Positions 21,338-34,130 of a DNA stretch of 64,000 nt are shown here, one piece after another. Every line of letters starts with the position of its first letter. The first letter of the stretch is position 1. This DNA comes from Polytrichum commune. Lineage: Eukaryota; Streptophyta; Polytrichopsida; Polytrichales; Polytrichaceae. Under the pieces are notes generated by a model. That model did no database searches. It was not told where the DNA came from and was given only the letters and a program-made list of their open reading frames with translations. The stretch spans positions 10,728,001 through 10,792,000 of the forward strand of contig OX485809.1 in NCBI GenBank assembly GCA_950295325.1, read 5' to 3'. The position numbers were made by a program, and so were the translations under genes.

Positions 21338-24300
21338 ATGAGCAAAATCATGGCCCAGAGAAGCCGAGACCGGTTGGCGCACATTCATCAGCACCTGCAG
21401 CCTTCCTCGTTCAGGAGTACTGATACAACAGCGGGCCCAGCTGGTACGGTGATGAATCCTTCCGAAGTCTCTTTTAACTTTTGTTTCTCTCTAATCACTC
21501 TCAATCTCCTGGTTTTTCACGTCATGATCTGGACCTGGAATTGGATCTCCAACAGGCCACATGATTTCAGAGGCTACTACCTGTCACTGCGCGCTGTCGG
21601 ATTGCGAATCCGTTAACATAGTTCACTTGGAGTATTCTACATTGTTGCTTGGATGTTTCGCCTCTCAGATTTTCTTCCTAGGAAATGCTTTTTCAAGATT
21701 TCAAGCTTGATGTCGATTGTGCTTCCAAGCTTCTAACTTTGTCTCACCTTCAACTTCAAGTTTCGACTGTTATTTCAACTACAGAGCACCCATTCAAGCT
21801 TGAAAGCACACATGAATCCAGAGCTTTTCAATGACATTTCAAACACATTTCACTGACATTTTGACAGGAGTTTGACATTTCAATGGCATTTTCAACTTCC
21901 AAACACACGTCAATGACAATTTTGACAGGATTTGCAGGAATCTTATTATTTACCTTTATTGTGAGGGATTTTGTTCTCATCATCAAGGCCGTGTGCTCGC
22001 TCCGGGAGAGATGATATTAAGGCCTAGGCTTGGTAGCTTGCAATTTAAAAAAAATAAAATCATATTTTGATGATCTGTCAATCCACATCCAGATCTCAAA
22101 TAAATAGCTGTTTTAGAAGAATGAGTAGTTGAAACAAAAGTCCGTAGAAAGGTGAATTCATACTAACTCGTCCAAAGTATTTGGTTCCAAATAAAACTTC
22201 CAGCAGGTCAGCTTGAGAGCATCGAGTGTGCGGGTATTCATGAAACTCGAGCGGTGCTTGCGGCGTCATTGCCCTTGAAAACTTCTTTTCCGCAAGCAAC
22301 AACCCTTCCCACATTTCCGCCGTCAGGTACTACAAGTCATTGGCATCAAGACATTTTTTATTTAATAAAGTCTACGGATTCATCAAATAGTTGAAACTTG
22401 CGGGTGGGAAAGAAAGTCGGGTGGGTAGAGCTCGTTTGGTGGATGAATTTTCCCTGACTTTGGTTTTGGTGCACCATCTATGATGAAATACGATAATGTG
22501 CGAGATCCTTTTTGTGGATGGAGGCAATTCATTAAGGTGGGATGCGTTGATGTCATATATACATATATGGTTTTTTTTAAAATAAATCTTAAATTCTTCA
22601 TAATCCTGGGTCCTGTGGGGACAGTTTCCGATTATCTACAGTTGGACGAACTGTTGTTGGTGGAAGATGTAGAGCTTCGGAAACGCGCACGAGAGATGAT
22701 GGAGAAGCATGTGGCGCCTGTGATGACCGAGGTCGAAATTCGGCTTCTCCGTTATTTCCAAATTCGTTTTTGTGCAATCGACACTACAAGGATCACGGGT
22801 CTTTGCCACTTCAAGATAGATTTCAGAGGTCCGAATCCATCTAAGATGCTAAAAGATTTGGATACCTAATATCTAGCTTGTGGTGGCGAAGAAGCAGTGG
22901 CAAAGACCCGTGATCCTTGTAGTCGGATCTGCTGTTCTCATCAACTTGATCAACTTTTGAGTGCTTAATTTTTTTCCTTGTAAGATGGATAAGTAAGTGA
23001 TTACAGATTGTCTAATATGCTGAAACGGTATAGAGCTTCTGACATGTTTAATTTATTTCTTTATTTTGGGTCTTTTTTTATTGTTTTGCGATTGGTTTGG
23101 CAGTACTGTGAGAAACAAGAGTTCCCGTTTCAAGTTGTGCCCCACATTGCGAGCCTTTCGATCGGTGGCTCCTGGACCAAGGTCAGTAGCATGCCACATA
23201 ATTAACTATTCACAATCTCTAGTTCTCAAATATCGTTGTGGAGTTCTCTCATCATCCTCCAACTCTTAATTAGCTCCTGTGATTACAAGTGTTGCATATT
23301 ATTGCTGGAATCAACTGCAACTTTTGTGGGTTAAGACCAACTTTATCAGGAACTGTCAATGGATTGTCAGAAAGACACCACTAAGTCCCAACAAGGATTT
23401 GATACTTGTAATCTCACCTACAATTTGAAGGAAGAGTTAGCAATTGTCTATATATATATATGAAAATGAGGTGGTTTTCAATAAGTTTTACATTCACAGG
23501 GCCTAGCAGGTTGATAGTATAATTCATGAGATGCTAGGATTTTGATTGACTTGTGAACTATTCCACTAATTAACCTTAAACCCATGAGCGATGTACACAT
23601 ACACTGTGAGGCGATAGTCTGGTAGATGGTGATTGCTTGTTGCCTTGCAAGGTTATTTTCTTCTCAACATCTAGACACAAAGTAACTTGGAAAGTGTTCA
23701 ATGAAAATTTCGTACCGTCTAAATGATCTAAAGAGAATACAAAATTCATATGACCATGCTAACAATGTAGATTTGGGGGTTAGGATTGGCCCATTTGAAT
23801 TAGTCCAAGTGTAGGAATTGATCTTGTGAGTGTGTGATTCCAGGGCTATGGGTGTGCAGGGCTCTCTAAATTGAGCAACGGTGTGGCACTGGCAGAAATT
23901 GCCCGGGTCGATGCTAGCATTGCCTCTTTTGTGCTTATACACTCCCACTTGGTTGTAAATACAATCGGTAAATTTATAGTTGCAAGCAACTCACTTCTTC
24001 TTCTTCTTCTTCTTCTTTCTTTTTTTAATATAAAATAATTTTAATAATGATCTCTAATTATCAATGCTAGTTTTGAAGTGCTCTACCACTTAGTTTGTTA
24101 TTTCCATGATTCTAGTGTACAATTCTATCTAGGGCATGAACCAACCCTCCATATATTTCTAGGTGACTTTGGTTAACTTACTTTCATTTACATGTCCAAG
24201 CCTCACATGTTACAAGATTAAGAACTACGTGACTTCCTTGAATCCCATTTTGACTCCATCTTCCACTCACATGGGAAATTTGGACAACTTACGAATGCGT

Positions 24301-27300
24301 ACGCATTACACTAAGTATGGTCATTAGTGTGGCTAACACTAATTTCTCTAACAATTTATAAATATCTACAATACTCACTTCTACTATGATAATTTTTGTA
24401 ATATGAATGGACCAAAGTTATTGAAGAAAAAATTTATTTAATCAAATAAGTACGAAGACACTCACATGCTTCGACATGTCTCCACATGTTAAAAGCGAAA
24501 TTCATTTTATTTTAGAAACTTGTAACCGCGAGTCAACATAGTAACTTGTCACTCTATTCAAAAGTTCACACTAATTTGTCCCTATTTAGTGTAGGTTTGG
24601 GCTTCCTACCACTTTACCGTATGTTTCCTAGATGGTAAACTACCCAAAGTTCCTATGTTGTGAGTAAGTTCTTGAAGTGATCTAGAGGATGATCTTAGAT
24701 AAGCTAACAAAAGAGTTATACGAAAAGTCCCTTGAAAAGGGATGAAACATGGAGTTTGACTAGCCCCACTTTGAGAGCATTTTCCAATAGGAGCTTGTAG
24801 TGAGTCAAAGCCTAATTTTGAATTTTCGGAAACTCTTTGCAACCCCTTTATTCAAATACAAAACTTTGAAAGAACTCCCTAAACCCAAATAAGATCTTGT
24901 CATGGATCTTGGACCAACAAAATCCCTCAAGGGGTGACCTTTTTCATATCATGTACGAATAACGTGAGTGAAAAAGGGGTCTTATTTGAAGCAATAGCAT
25001 ACATACTATACATAAGGGAGAGGTATTGTTTTTCTCTAATGTGCACATTTTAAAAGGCTAATTTTTGAATTTTGAAGTGAAGGTAGATGTGCAAAAGGGC
25101 CCTAAGATTTAGATAAAGCAGTGACAATGGATGTGCTAATTTCATTCAGTTTACATTTTCTACCAATGTTGTGATGTGGTAATAGTCCTCAATGACTACC
25201 CAACCCATTCTTGTTGGGTTTGCATTTAGGTTCTAGGTTTCTCCAAAGTGGAGGCTCTTGGAGCACTCATGGGCTCCTTGGTATTTTGTTCTCCAGATTG
25301 TGGCTAAGTTATTATGCACTTGTCTTTGTTTGTCGAACGTAATCTATGAATGACAAGGTGTTCAATGACTTTCTCATTGGAAAGTGAAAGTGGAATATAT
25401 ATGTAACAGAGGCCAACTTATTTCATCTTTATCTTGTGTATTTAATGAAGGCTTTTATCACACCAAATTGAAAAGCTTAGCATAAACACACGAGTCCATT
25501 TCTAGCCTATTATCAGTTCATATACAATTGGTCTCCTTTGTAAGGTTCTTGTGCACGGGGGTTTTAATTTCATAGTCAATCACGTGCGTCATTTAAGTTT
25601 CGAATGAAGAGTCCACCCCGGGGCTAACTTTTAGATCGACTGAAGCAAGACTTGTTTGGTCTCACCCATCCAAGTATGACAAGCTAAACACATTGTTTGC
25701 TTTATAACTCGACACCACTCTTTGAGCATGTTAATATAAGCCTTGCTCATAAAAATTGGGTGACTTTATGGCTACGCTTTCAACATTTCCCCCTTTTTTT
25801 CCATTATGGAAACTCCATCATGTCGAGGTTTGGGCCCAAGATTTTTGGGATAACACCAATGAATTGGTGCATTTGTGCAGCTATGTTGGGCAATGAGGAG
25901 CAAAAATTGAAGTACCTACCCAGTCTCGCCCGCTTTGATACTATTGGATGTTGGGTATGATCTACATCTTTTATGGTTCTTGAAATTGAATTTGAAGTGA
26001 TTGCTAAAGCACATGCATCATGTTCTTGAAGATGTAATTTGCCTCCTATTGAAGAGGTAAGGTAAATGTGTCTAATTTGGTTACTTTTCTCTCTACATCC
26101 ATTTCTAAGTCTTTGTAAGATATTGAACACGTGATTAGTGCGCGATTATTAGCAATTTCAAATCGTGTCCGTAGGCATTTGGGTGCAAGCATGGTAAAGC
26201 AGACCAAAAAAATGCTATGGGGTCTTAAAACCATAGTTTTTCAGATTGAGCCCCTAAAAGTAGTACCAAAATGTTGTATAAATTGAATGTTTTTTTCATG
26301 GTGACCTCTACTATTGTGTTAAGTACTAAAATGTAAAACATCAAGATGAGATCTTCTGAAGTTTGTCATCAAAAGTAATGCTCAAAAGCAAATGGCTAGA
26401 TCTAGTTTTGTACTTAAATTTCGTGACCTTAATTATTTTGAACTTGGTTTTCTTTCATATTCCTTGAATCCACTATACACTTGAGTTCATCATCACATAT
26501 TTTTGTAGAAAATAATCAATTCAATGTAGTTTTATCATATTTAAAACAAAATTTGACAATCACTTGTTCAATATCACCACTTGCACACCGACTTGCACCA
26601 TCTTCTAAAATATGTAGACTTCTTTGGAGATTTTTTTTTTCAACATAAATTGCTTGGCTTCGTAAATCAATGTGTTTTTTAAGATATTCATTGTCTTTTT
26701 TCACAAAATTCAAAGTTAATATATCGTTATGAATCAACTTTCACTTAAACATGTGCAAGGATCAAGAGCTGTCCACTTTACCATGCTTGCACTCATTTGT
26801 CTCATAATTATGACTATCTTATTCATTGTCAAAATGAATCTACATTGAGCTCATTAAGTGGTCATATATGTCCCCTCAAATCTTGTTCAAGGTTATTGAA
26901 CCTAGAATGGTTAACATAGTGTAAGCACGTAATCCAACCTCTTTTAGACACATGTCTTTCTAGTGTCCGTTCTTAGATCCACACCTAACCACATACCACT
27001 CAAAGTTAGGTGTCCACATTATTGGAATGTGGCATGTCTACCTCACATCATTAGGGAAGAGACAACTACTAATGGTGATAGGTCACTTATCTGAAGCTCA
27101 CTTTTTCCGTTGTCATGGCAGGCCATGACAGAGCCTGGATATGGAAGTGATGCGAGCTCGATGAGTGCAACTGCAACCAAGGTTTGTAACATTCAAACAT
27201 CTAGTTCCAGATTTTCATGCAAATTTCTTATGTTCAAATGACAAATAAACCATTCAAAATGACTATCCAATGGTATCGTTTCAACATCTCAATCAGGCAA

Positions 27301-30300
27301 CCGATATTCATCATAAGTATAAGATTAGGTTTAGGGTTCACCATTGATAGGACCCTAAACCCTCAAGAGTTAGTTCTTTGATACCATTGATAAGTGATGT
27401 TGGTCATTGATAGGTCTCATGCAATCATGGATAGGACCCTAAACCCTAAACCTAATGATTTAGGTTCAAGGTGAGAGGATCTTTGCATACCCGAGTTATT
27501 ATTTGGATCGCTACCATTCCAAACCGTATTGAAACTAAGGTGACTTTAGGCTAGGTATAAGATTCTTGCATGGTACATATACTAGTGTCAAGGGAAATTT
27601 TTGGGCAAAATAAGTCGAGATCCTAGTGTTTGCAATATCAACTAGTTACATGTTGACATCTTTGGGTTTTCCTTTTTAAATTGAGGAATACTCTATAAAT
27701 TCCTCTAAATCAATCAGTAGTTTCCTTCAAGTCTTGATTTTGAATTGATCTTTTCTCAAATTCAAACCGTTCATCTGCATCTAGTTCTCCCCATTCATTG
27801 GTACATATAGACCCAAGTGATATCGAAAACACAAATAATGTCTAAAACCCATACTCTATTAGTATAAAAAATGTAATCCTCATTTTTGATACCCAAACGG
27901 TATCAAAGAAAAACTATACTAGTCCAACACTGGTAGGCAACATTGATTTATCAAGAACTTCTTTATTATTATTATTATTATTATGTGTGGAAGCTACAGG
28001 TGGAAGGGGGTTGGTTATTAAATGGGCAAAAACGATGGCCTGGAAACTGCACATTTGCAGATATAGCAGTTGTTTTCGCACGCAACACCACCACCAACCA
28101 AATCAACGGGTAATCAATTCACTCATTTCCTAATTGGCTCTTACGATTAGTGCATGAATTTACAAAGAACAGTGATTAGTGTTTGAAGGTGTTTCCACTT
28201 GTGGACTTTAGCAGTTCCTACCTTATGGTTCACAAACAAAACTCGGCTGAATTTTCCCTTAGGTTCATCGTCAAGAATGACACACCTGGATATCAAGCCG
28301 CCAAAATAAAGAACAAAATCGCGATGAGGATCATGCAAAATGGTGACATTACTTTGAAAGATGTCTTTGTGAGCGAGGAGGACCGCATCCCCGGAGTCAA
28401 AGCATTCCAAGACATAAATGAGGCAAGTGAATTACGTGTTTTATTATCATCATCAGGCTCACTTATATTATTTTGTTGTTGTGCCATTGAAATCAGCATT
28501 CACCAAAAATATATAACCTTTGTTATACCCTTTCTTTGTTGTAAGGCACTCCACTTGCTTAGGGCCACTTCACACACGACCCAAGAGCCATGACGGTGAA
28601 ATTGTGAGAGCCCAAAAGAAAGTGTCCAAAGGCCGTCCCAAGACACCCCCAAAATCATGTAGTGTGGTCACGGACCCTCAAGTGTAGTGTGAAGTCACAT
28701 GTGACCGTGCCCTCAACCAAATGTTATTTCAATGAATTTGGATTCATGCGGGTCCTCACACATGATAAATTAAAATAAATCAACGGTTGTGAGCGTTTGG
28801 AGTGCCATGGTCTCCCGGTTTATTGTTAGGCCTATCTACAAGAGGTGGTTTTTGAAAATAGTCCAAGTGACCATGAAACATGGTCCATTTGATGCCATGT
28901 AGGAATCCATGTTGACTTTACATCCATCTTGCATTCACATTCCACTCTGTTGGTCCCTCAAGCGTAGTGTGAAGCGAAGTTGGACCGGCTCCACCGTTTG
29001 CACCAATGAGAGTGGTTGAAGTGTAATTGTCATGGGCTCTCAGTCTTGTGTGTGAAGCGGCTCTTAATTCAAAAGTTTGTTGATGATTTCTTCATACATC
29101 TTAAAGAATCATTCGACTGGCTCAAAAGAGTAATGCTTGAAATCAAGAATACCCTATTTTCTGGAATATGGGTAGCTTCATTGTTTATCACACGAAATCT
29201 AACTTGCACTGCTGGTAGTAATCGTGTGATGTGTTTTAATGCATGCATTGGTGATCTGTAGATCTTATGGATAGCTCGAATCATGGTGATGTGGCAAGCA
29301 CTCGGCATTTCCATGGGGGTTTATGATGCGTGCTTCAGGTCAGTTATAGTGAGCTTCTAATTTAAACCCTAAACCCTTAATAACTGTCAATTAATGGGTG
29401 CCATACTTTGGAAAGTAAAATGACTTCACAATGACAGGATTGCAATGCTAGAATCATGTTGTTTTACATTGAAAGCAAAGTTGCTAAAATCCACTTACAG
29501 AATTTCCATAGTGGTAGGATTGGAGCTCCTTCATGTCCTTGTCTGCACTCTGACATCAACCTATTTCAATTTTTATGAGAGGATCTCATTAGAAGAATAT
29601 AGTTATATTTTCAACAAGGGTTACAATTCTGTAAGAAATGATTGAAGATGTCGAAGTCAGTAACAAAAAAAAAAAAAAAAAAAAAAAATTAAACAAAAGA
29701 GGGGAACTTTCATTGGAGAGTTCTTGACTTCTGAGGGTTTGACGAGCATACTGATTCCTAGAACACAAGTCAGATTATACTAGATGCTGAAACGAGAGAA
29801 TTATCTGAGACTTGGTGATTCAGGTACTTGCAAGAGCGGCATCAATTCAAAGTCCCATTGGCTTCGTTTCAGATTTGTCAAGAAAAACTCGTGCGGATGT
29901 TGGGAAACATCCAGGCCATATCCCTCATGAGTTGGAGGGTCACTAACATGTATGATGCTGGCAAGATGAGTCCTGGCCAAGCCAGTCTTGGCAAAGTAAG
30001 TACCACTTCAAGCAAGAATAAGAATATTCAATGTGGTCAAAATATTTAATCCCAGAGGAGCATGTCATGCACAAAAAACTAATGAAACCCAATGTGATGT
30101 GTAATTTTAGGGAGCATTTGAAGCCAACGTCTCTTTAAAATCACTCCAATTACTCCCAACTTTCTTTAAGAAGTTTTCAATTTTACACAAGACAGCTTTC
30201 GCTTCACGATTGATCCAGAATCCCCTTTAAAATAACCCCCAAGGTAATAAGGGGTTAATAACCCAGTAGTTTCAAACTGAAAAATTATGACAATCTCAAT

Positions 30301-31321
30301 ATACAGTTTATGTTGAAAACAACATAAGCGTACAGTTTATGTTGAAAACAACTTTCAGTAGTCATAATCCACTGCTTTATGAAGTTACAACCCCTAGACG
30401 TCTTGGGATTCTTCAGAATCACGTGCAGCATTGGAAGATTTAAGGGTGAAAGTTCAATTCAGCTCAATGCAAATCTACTGGTCTAATTCGTTGAAATACG
30501 TACTAACTCCGAACAATTTTTTGACTGTGTTTTCTTGAACACCAAAACAGAGTGATATAGACACAAGCAAGGAAATTCTGAGTGTGGACATCAAGGGACA
30601 ACTACACATGAAACACCCTAGTGAATCATGACTTTTGGGACTGAAAATTTTGCAGGCATGGACAACACTTCGAGCTCGAGAGACTGTTGCATTAGGACGG
30701 GAGCTTATGGGAGCCAATGGAATACTTCTTGACTTTCATGTTGCGAAGGTCAGTCATCACCCATCATGTTTTGATTCCACCCCATTTTTTATTCTTTTGC
30801 ACGCGGTTCTTGATATCTTACAAAGAGTGATCTTCCCAGGCCTCCTGGAATGGTGTCCATGTTTTGAGCACATACATTCGAAGTTCAACCTCAACTAAAT
30901 ACGTGTCTTTTTGCGTCCATTATAAACTTAGTCAATTGCTGACAAATGCAGTTTCGTAGCAAATGAAGTCATCATCACTACAAATCAAATGCAATTAAGT
31001 TATTGACTCTCAACATCTCCTTTCACCTGACCTGTACATGTATGAACAATTGAAGATGTTCACGGTGAACAAACTTCATTGAAAGTAGTATGAGAATCTT
31101 ACTCCAAACCTCATTTCAAATGTGCATCTACAAAGATTTTGATTTCTATACGAATCGTATGGTTGTAGGCATTCTGTGACTTGGAGGTAATCTACACGTA
31201 TGACGGATCATATGAGATCAACACCCTCATCACAGGGCGAGAAATCACGGGGATTTCATGTATAAAACCAGCTCCTCAATCCACACCGAAACCAAAGGAA
31301 CATCTGGTATCTCTGATGTGA
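21338..31321 (+). CDS. ACX4: acyl-CoA oxidase 4-like (peroxisomal, short-chain), 12 coding exons
   Basis: ACX4 enzymes oxidise short-chain acyl-CoA to enoyl-CoA with FAD and O2 in the last turns of peroxisomal beta-oxidation. Exons: 21338-21443, 22625-22731, 23104-23181, 23844-23967, 25881-25954, 27122-27181, 28000-28109, 28263-28422, 29262-29338, 29824-29995, 30656-30748, 31169-31321. They sum to 1314 nt, 437 residues plus stop, all phases matching; Arabidopsis ACX4 has 436. Conserved blocks: [103 protein letters not shown]. The position of the catalytic Glu (E408 in Arabidopsis) is Asp399 here (TYDGSYE). [13 protein letters not shown] and GANGI also depart from usual RWIGN, QFG and GGNGI. 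It ends in SLM, a possible PTS1-like tripeptide where Arabidopsis has SRL. Intron 8 has a GC donor; the others are GT-AG. Start: first ATG in frame upstream of the conserved region. Confidence 0.9.
22782..22924. mobile_element. hairpin CACTA-type MITE in ACX4 intron 2
   Basis: Begins CACTACAAGGATCACGGG and ends CCCGTGATCCTTGTAGTC. Apart from the outermost base the arms match perfectly for about 28 bp, giving a 143-bp foldback. Flanks CGA and GGA could be a mutated 3-bp TSD. It starts 50 bp after exon 2. Confidence 0.75.
23998..24021 (+). repeat. (CTT)n microsatellite
   Basis: About seven CTT units followed by T-rich sequence, in ACX4 intron 4. Confidence 0.8.
28423..28428 (+). other. GC-type 5' splice site of ACX4 intron 8
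   Basis: Exon 8 ends ..AATGAG, followed by GCAAGT. The acceptor is CTGTAG at 29256-29261. Joining at these points gives [16 protein letters not shown], the length expected from the family, and no GT donor nearby keeps the frame. AG|GCAAGT is the usual strong context of GC-AG introns. Confidence 0.75.
28559..29066 (+). mobile_element. Harbinger-like MITE, copy A, TSD TTA (ACX4 intron 8)
   Basis: Element 28562-29063 with ends GGGCCACTTCACACA and GTGTGTGAAGCGGCTC and TTA on both sides. Contains internal direct copies of CTCAAGYGTAGTGTGAAG. Closely matches 36383-36885 (inverted) and 40586-41089. The 3-bp TTA TSD and GGG.. ends suggest PIF/Harbinger, by inference. Confidence 0.85.
29662..29689 (+). 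repeat. poly(A) tract
   Basis: About 27 consecutive A in ACX4 intron 9. Confidence 0.85.
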
Positions 31322-32288
31322 CGTAAAGCAACAATGACACCCTGGAATTTATTTTGAAAAAATTGATCAGATTTACATGGATGGGACATTGATATCCTAT
31401 TGATCTTCAGTGAAGGAGTGGACTTTGATTTTATTGTACATGGAACTTCTCTCAACTGTTTCTGGAATTAGCATAGATTTCCATCGTAGAAACAGTCTTG
31501 GATTTAGGAGGGGCAGTTCAAAGAATTTTCCAATGCTGATCTACGAAGGTAAACACTACAAAGATTTCAGGGTCATTATTATTATTGGGTTTCTCCAAAA
31601 TGGGTTTCCTGCCCATGATTTTAATCTTTGGCGAACTTCCATCAATCTATACATAAAATATAAGCAATAGGGTTTAGGGTTAGGGGTATATGGTATTTAT
31701 TATACTTTTCAGTTGATGATGGAGCAGGTTATATCCACCTCCTTGCAGATTGTTCACTGTAGGCTTTCCCGCTCTGCCTGCTCATACACAATTGAAATGT
31801 AACAGAAGTAAAAAAAATCTTCTTCTTTGGTGTTACAATATCTGGCTATGCCTGACAATTCTCGAACAAGAAAAACTAAGTGAATAACACCTGCACACCT
31901 TAGTATCTGCTGAGGATGGCATAGGTTTTGCAATCTCAGATATTGAGATTCACCAATGACCGACAAACCTCACTAAAGTTCTTATCCTTCAGTTAGTTAC
32001 CCATCTCTTCAGTGTGTGCCAAAAACAATCTGGGGGTTAGACACACTCAAAGAAAAACATTGAAATGGAACTTGAAATCGCAGCGAATGGAGCCACTTGA
32101 CATGTAAACTCCTCACCAACGTTAGTAGAGGACTTGGCAGATTCTTTTGAATGTTTCAATATATGATGAATGAGAACACATGGTTTTTGAACTGTCACTG
32201 TAAGTGTCATTTGACACATTTCTGAATTTGCAAAATTTCAGGTCGTTCTTCTTTGGGTTCTAATTAAGAATCTAGCATTCTTGCGTGT
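31322..32288. other. downstream of ACX4; no gene seen
   Basis: Presumably includes the ACX4 3' UTR. Only short chance ORFs; one GGGTTTAGGGTTAGGG stretch at about 31.67 kb. Confidence 0.45.
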
Positions 32289-32403
32289 CATACTAGGATC
32301 TCGGGGGGTGCACTGTACTAAACATGTACGAGTATACGTGAGTGCACAGGAGGGGTATTGATTTGGACCTTGCCGTATTACATATACATATGGTATACAT
32401 GTT

Positions 32404-32667
32404 ATAATTTATGGCCAGGGATTCGTGGCACTCAAGTAAAATCATCCGTGCGGATGAAAAAAACACAGGAATCATCTAAATGGCTATTTTTGGGGAATTT
32501 GATTCCGGAAATAGAGTCAAAGGCCCCGAATTAGTCTAGTGACGTCACATTCGAATGAATCGGCCCTCAACCCCATAGGGGGGCTTTTTTTATTGGAGCC
32601 ACTTCATCCACGATATCTTGGATGGATGATTTTACTTGAGTGCCACGAATCCCCAGCCATAATTTAT
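32404..32667. mobile_element. foldback element with 44-bp arms
   Basis: Left arm 32404-32447 starts ATAATTTATGGCCAGGGATT; right arm 32624-32667 ends GAATCCCCAGCCATAATTTAT. The arms are nearly perfect reverse complements around a 176-bp spacer. No TSD resolved. Confidence 0.8.
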
Positions 32668-32759
32668 AGTTACGTACATATATGGAAGGCCTTTAAAAAG
32701 TATACAATAATTGTACTTGTATGGTACTGTTACTGTACTACATATCATAAGTTTTCATA

Positions 32760-33035
32760 TTGGATGAAATCGTTTGGAAATCGTTTGGTAATCGTTGGGT
32801 GGAGTATAGGGATCCAATTGACTTGATGGACCATCCATCAAACGTGGAGATTGGTTTATGTTGGTATCAAAAAGGGGCTAACAACAAGTGGACATATGAT
32901 CTTACTGATCATTTGATGGTAGACTTAGAGACAATAATTGCATTGGCTACAATGACATATATTGGTGAATCAAATGTTTATGAGTTACATCCGGGAGATG
33001 AAAAAAATTTCAACGACTTTGCTGATGAAAGCTAG
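32760..33035 (+). CDS. unrecognised 91-codon ORF
   Basis: Reads MDEIVWKSFGNRWVEYRDP at the start and VYELHPGDEKNFNDFADES at the end. Composition is protein-like (acidic, few runs), but I recognise no domain and see no splice partners. It lies between short inverted motifs, TCTCGGGGGGTGCAC (about 32.30 kb) and GTGCACTCCCCGAGA (about 33.27 kb), so it may belong to a 1-kb transposon. May well be chance. Confidence 0.25.
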   Translation: MDEIVWKSFGNRWVEYRDPIDLMDHPSNVEIGLCWYQKGANNKWTYDLTDHLMVDLETIIALATMTYIGESNVYELHPGDEKNFNDFADES

Positions 33036-33289
33036 GACATTTTGTTATACATATTATAGGGGTTGATTATTGTTCAAAAGTATATTTGTATACTTATGTT
33101 AATGACTATATATGAATGGATGTTTTTTGTGTATACATATTGTCACTTGTATATTTGTTGTTGCAATTCTATGTGTATTACTTCATTTCACAAAAAATAA
33201 CTTGTATATAGGGGGTTTTTAGAGTATGCAGTGAACGCACGTGATTCTAGGTTTTAATGAAAGGTGCACTCCCCGAGACTAGGATTCGT

Positions 33290-33814
33290 GGGCCAAACTA
33301 GCTCAATTGCGAGGTGGAATTCAAAGCGACGGATACCACGTTTTGTTCGCTTGTCTTGTTCTCTATCAAATTCACGTCTTCAAAGTCTTGTGGTATTTGC
33401 AAATCTATGATGAAACATGAACAAGAATCTTATTGCAATGTGGACCTCCACTTATTTAATTATGGTTCTTGGAAGTGCACGTTTGTTGATTTCTTAACTG
33501 AATACATAGGGAAGCAGAGGATTGGTTTGAGAACCCTAAACCCTAGACCCAAACCTTGGACCTCACATCTCAAATCAATCCTCCACTCCCCATCACAAAT
33601 CCCCAACTCACCTCACAAGACTACCAAAAGGTAAAGGAGAAATGAGAATACTCACACTCAAGAGGCAAAAGAATTCGAATGGAAACCGGCCCCTCTCATG
33701 GCTCAAACATCCGAATCCCCTATTCATGAACTTGCACAATTAGCCCAAGGGAACGAGGAGATGGACTCAATCTATCAACAAGGCTAGGCGCTCTTCATTT
33801 GCACCCTATAAGGA
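33290..33814. other. gap, nothing recognised
   Basis: One 106-codon ORF (33314-33634) without recognisable content; includes a short AACCCTAAACCCTAGA motif. Confidence 0.35.
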
Positions 33815-34000
33815 CCTAGCACATGAGCAAAGGGAGGATGGTTGTGTCACAAGGGCGACCCATGAACCCAAGAGAGGAGGCTTCGTCAGTAGGGCGCCCC
33901 ATGAACCCAAGGAGGACGGCTCTGTCACTATGACGACCCATGAACCCCAAGGGAGGACGGCTATTTCACTAGGGTGCCCCATGAGCCCAAGGACAAATGC
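33815..34000 (+). repeat. tandem repeat of about 56 bp, three to four copies
   Basis: Repeated core of GGGCGACCCATGAACCCAAG type followed by GGAGGACGGCTnTGTCAC. Copies have diverged. Confidence 0.75.
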
Positions 34001-34130
34001 AATTTGGACCATAGGGGCGCCCTTGGTGAATGGACGGTCATAATTTTTTTCCCGGGCAACTAGACTTGGCTATGGACAGAGGCTCTGGGGGCACGCGCCC
34101 ACGGAGGAGCACAATTAAATGGATTCAAAC

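Noticed and set aside
27340-27460. Interstitial telomere (AACCCTAAACCCT) tract; similar bits at 8.24, 29.36, 31.67, 33.53 and 44.22 kb
   Set aside because: Only one or two units each; such short motifs are frequent in plant DNA by chance.
21338-31321. tRNA or other small RNA genes within the ACX4 introns
   Set aside because: No cloverleaf with A and B boxes recognised; only the MITE hairpins stood out.
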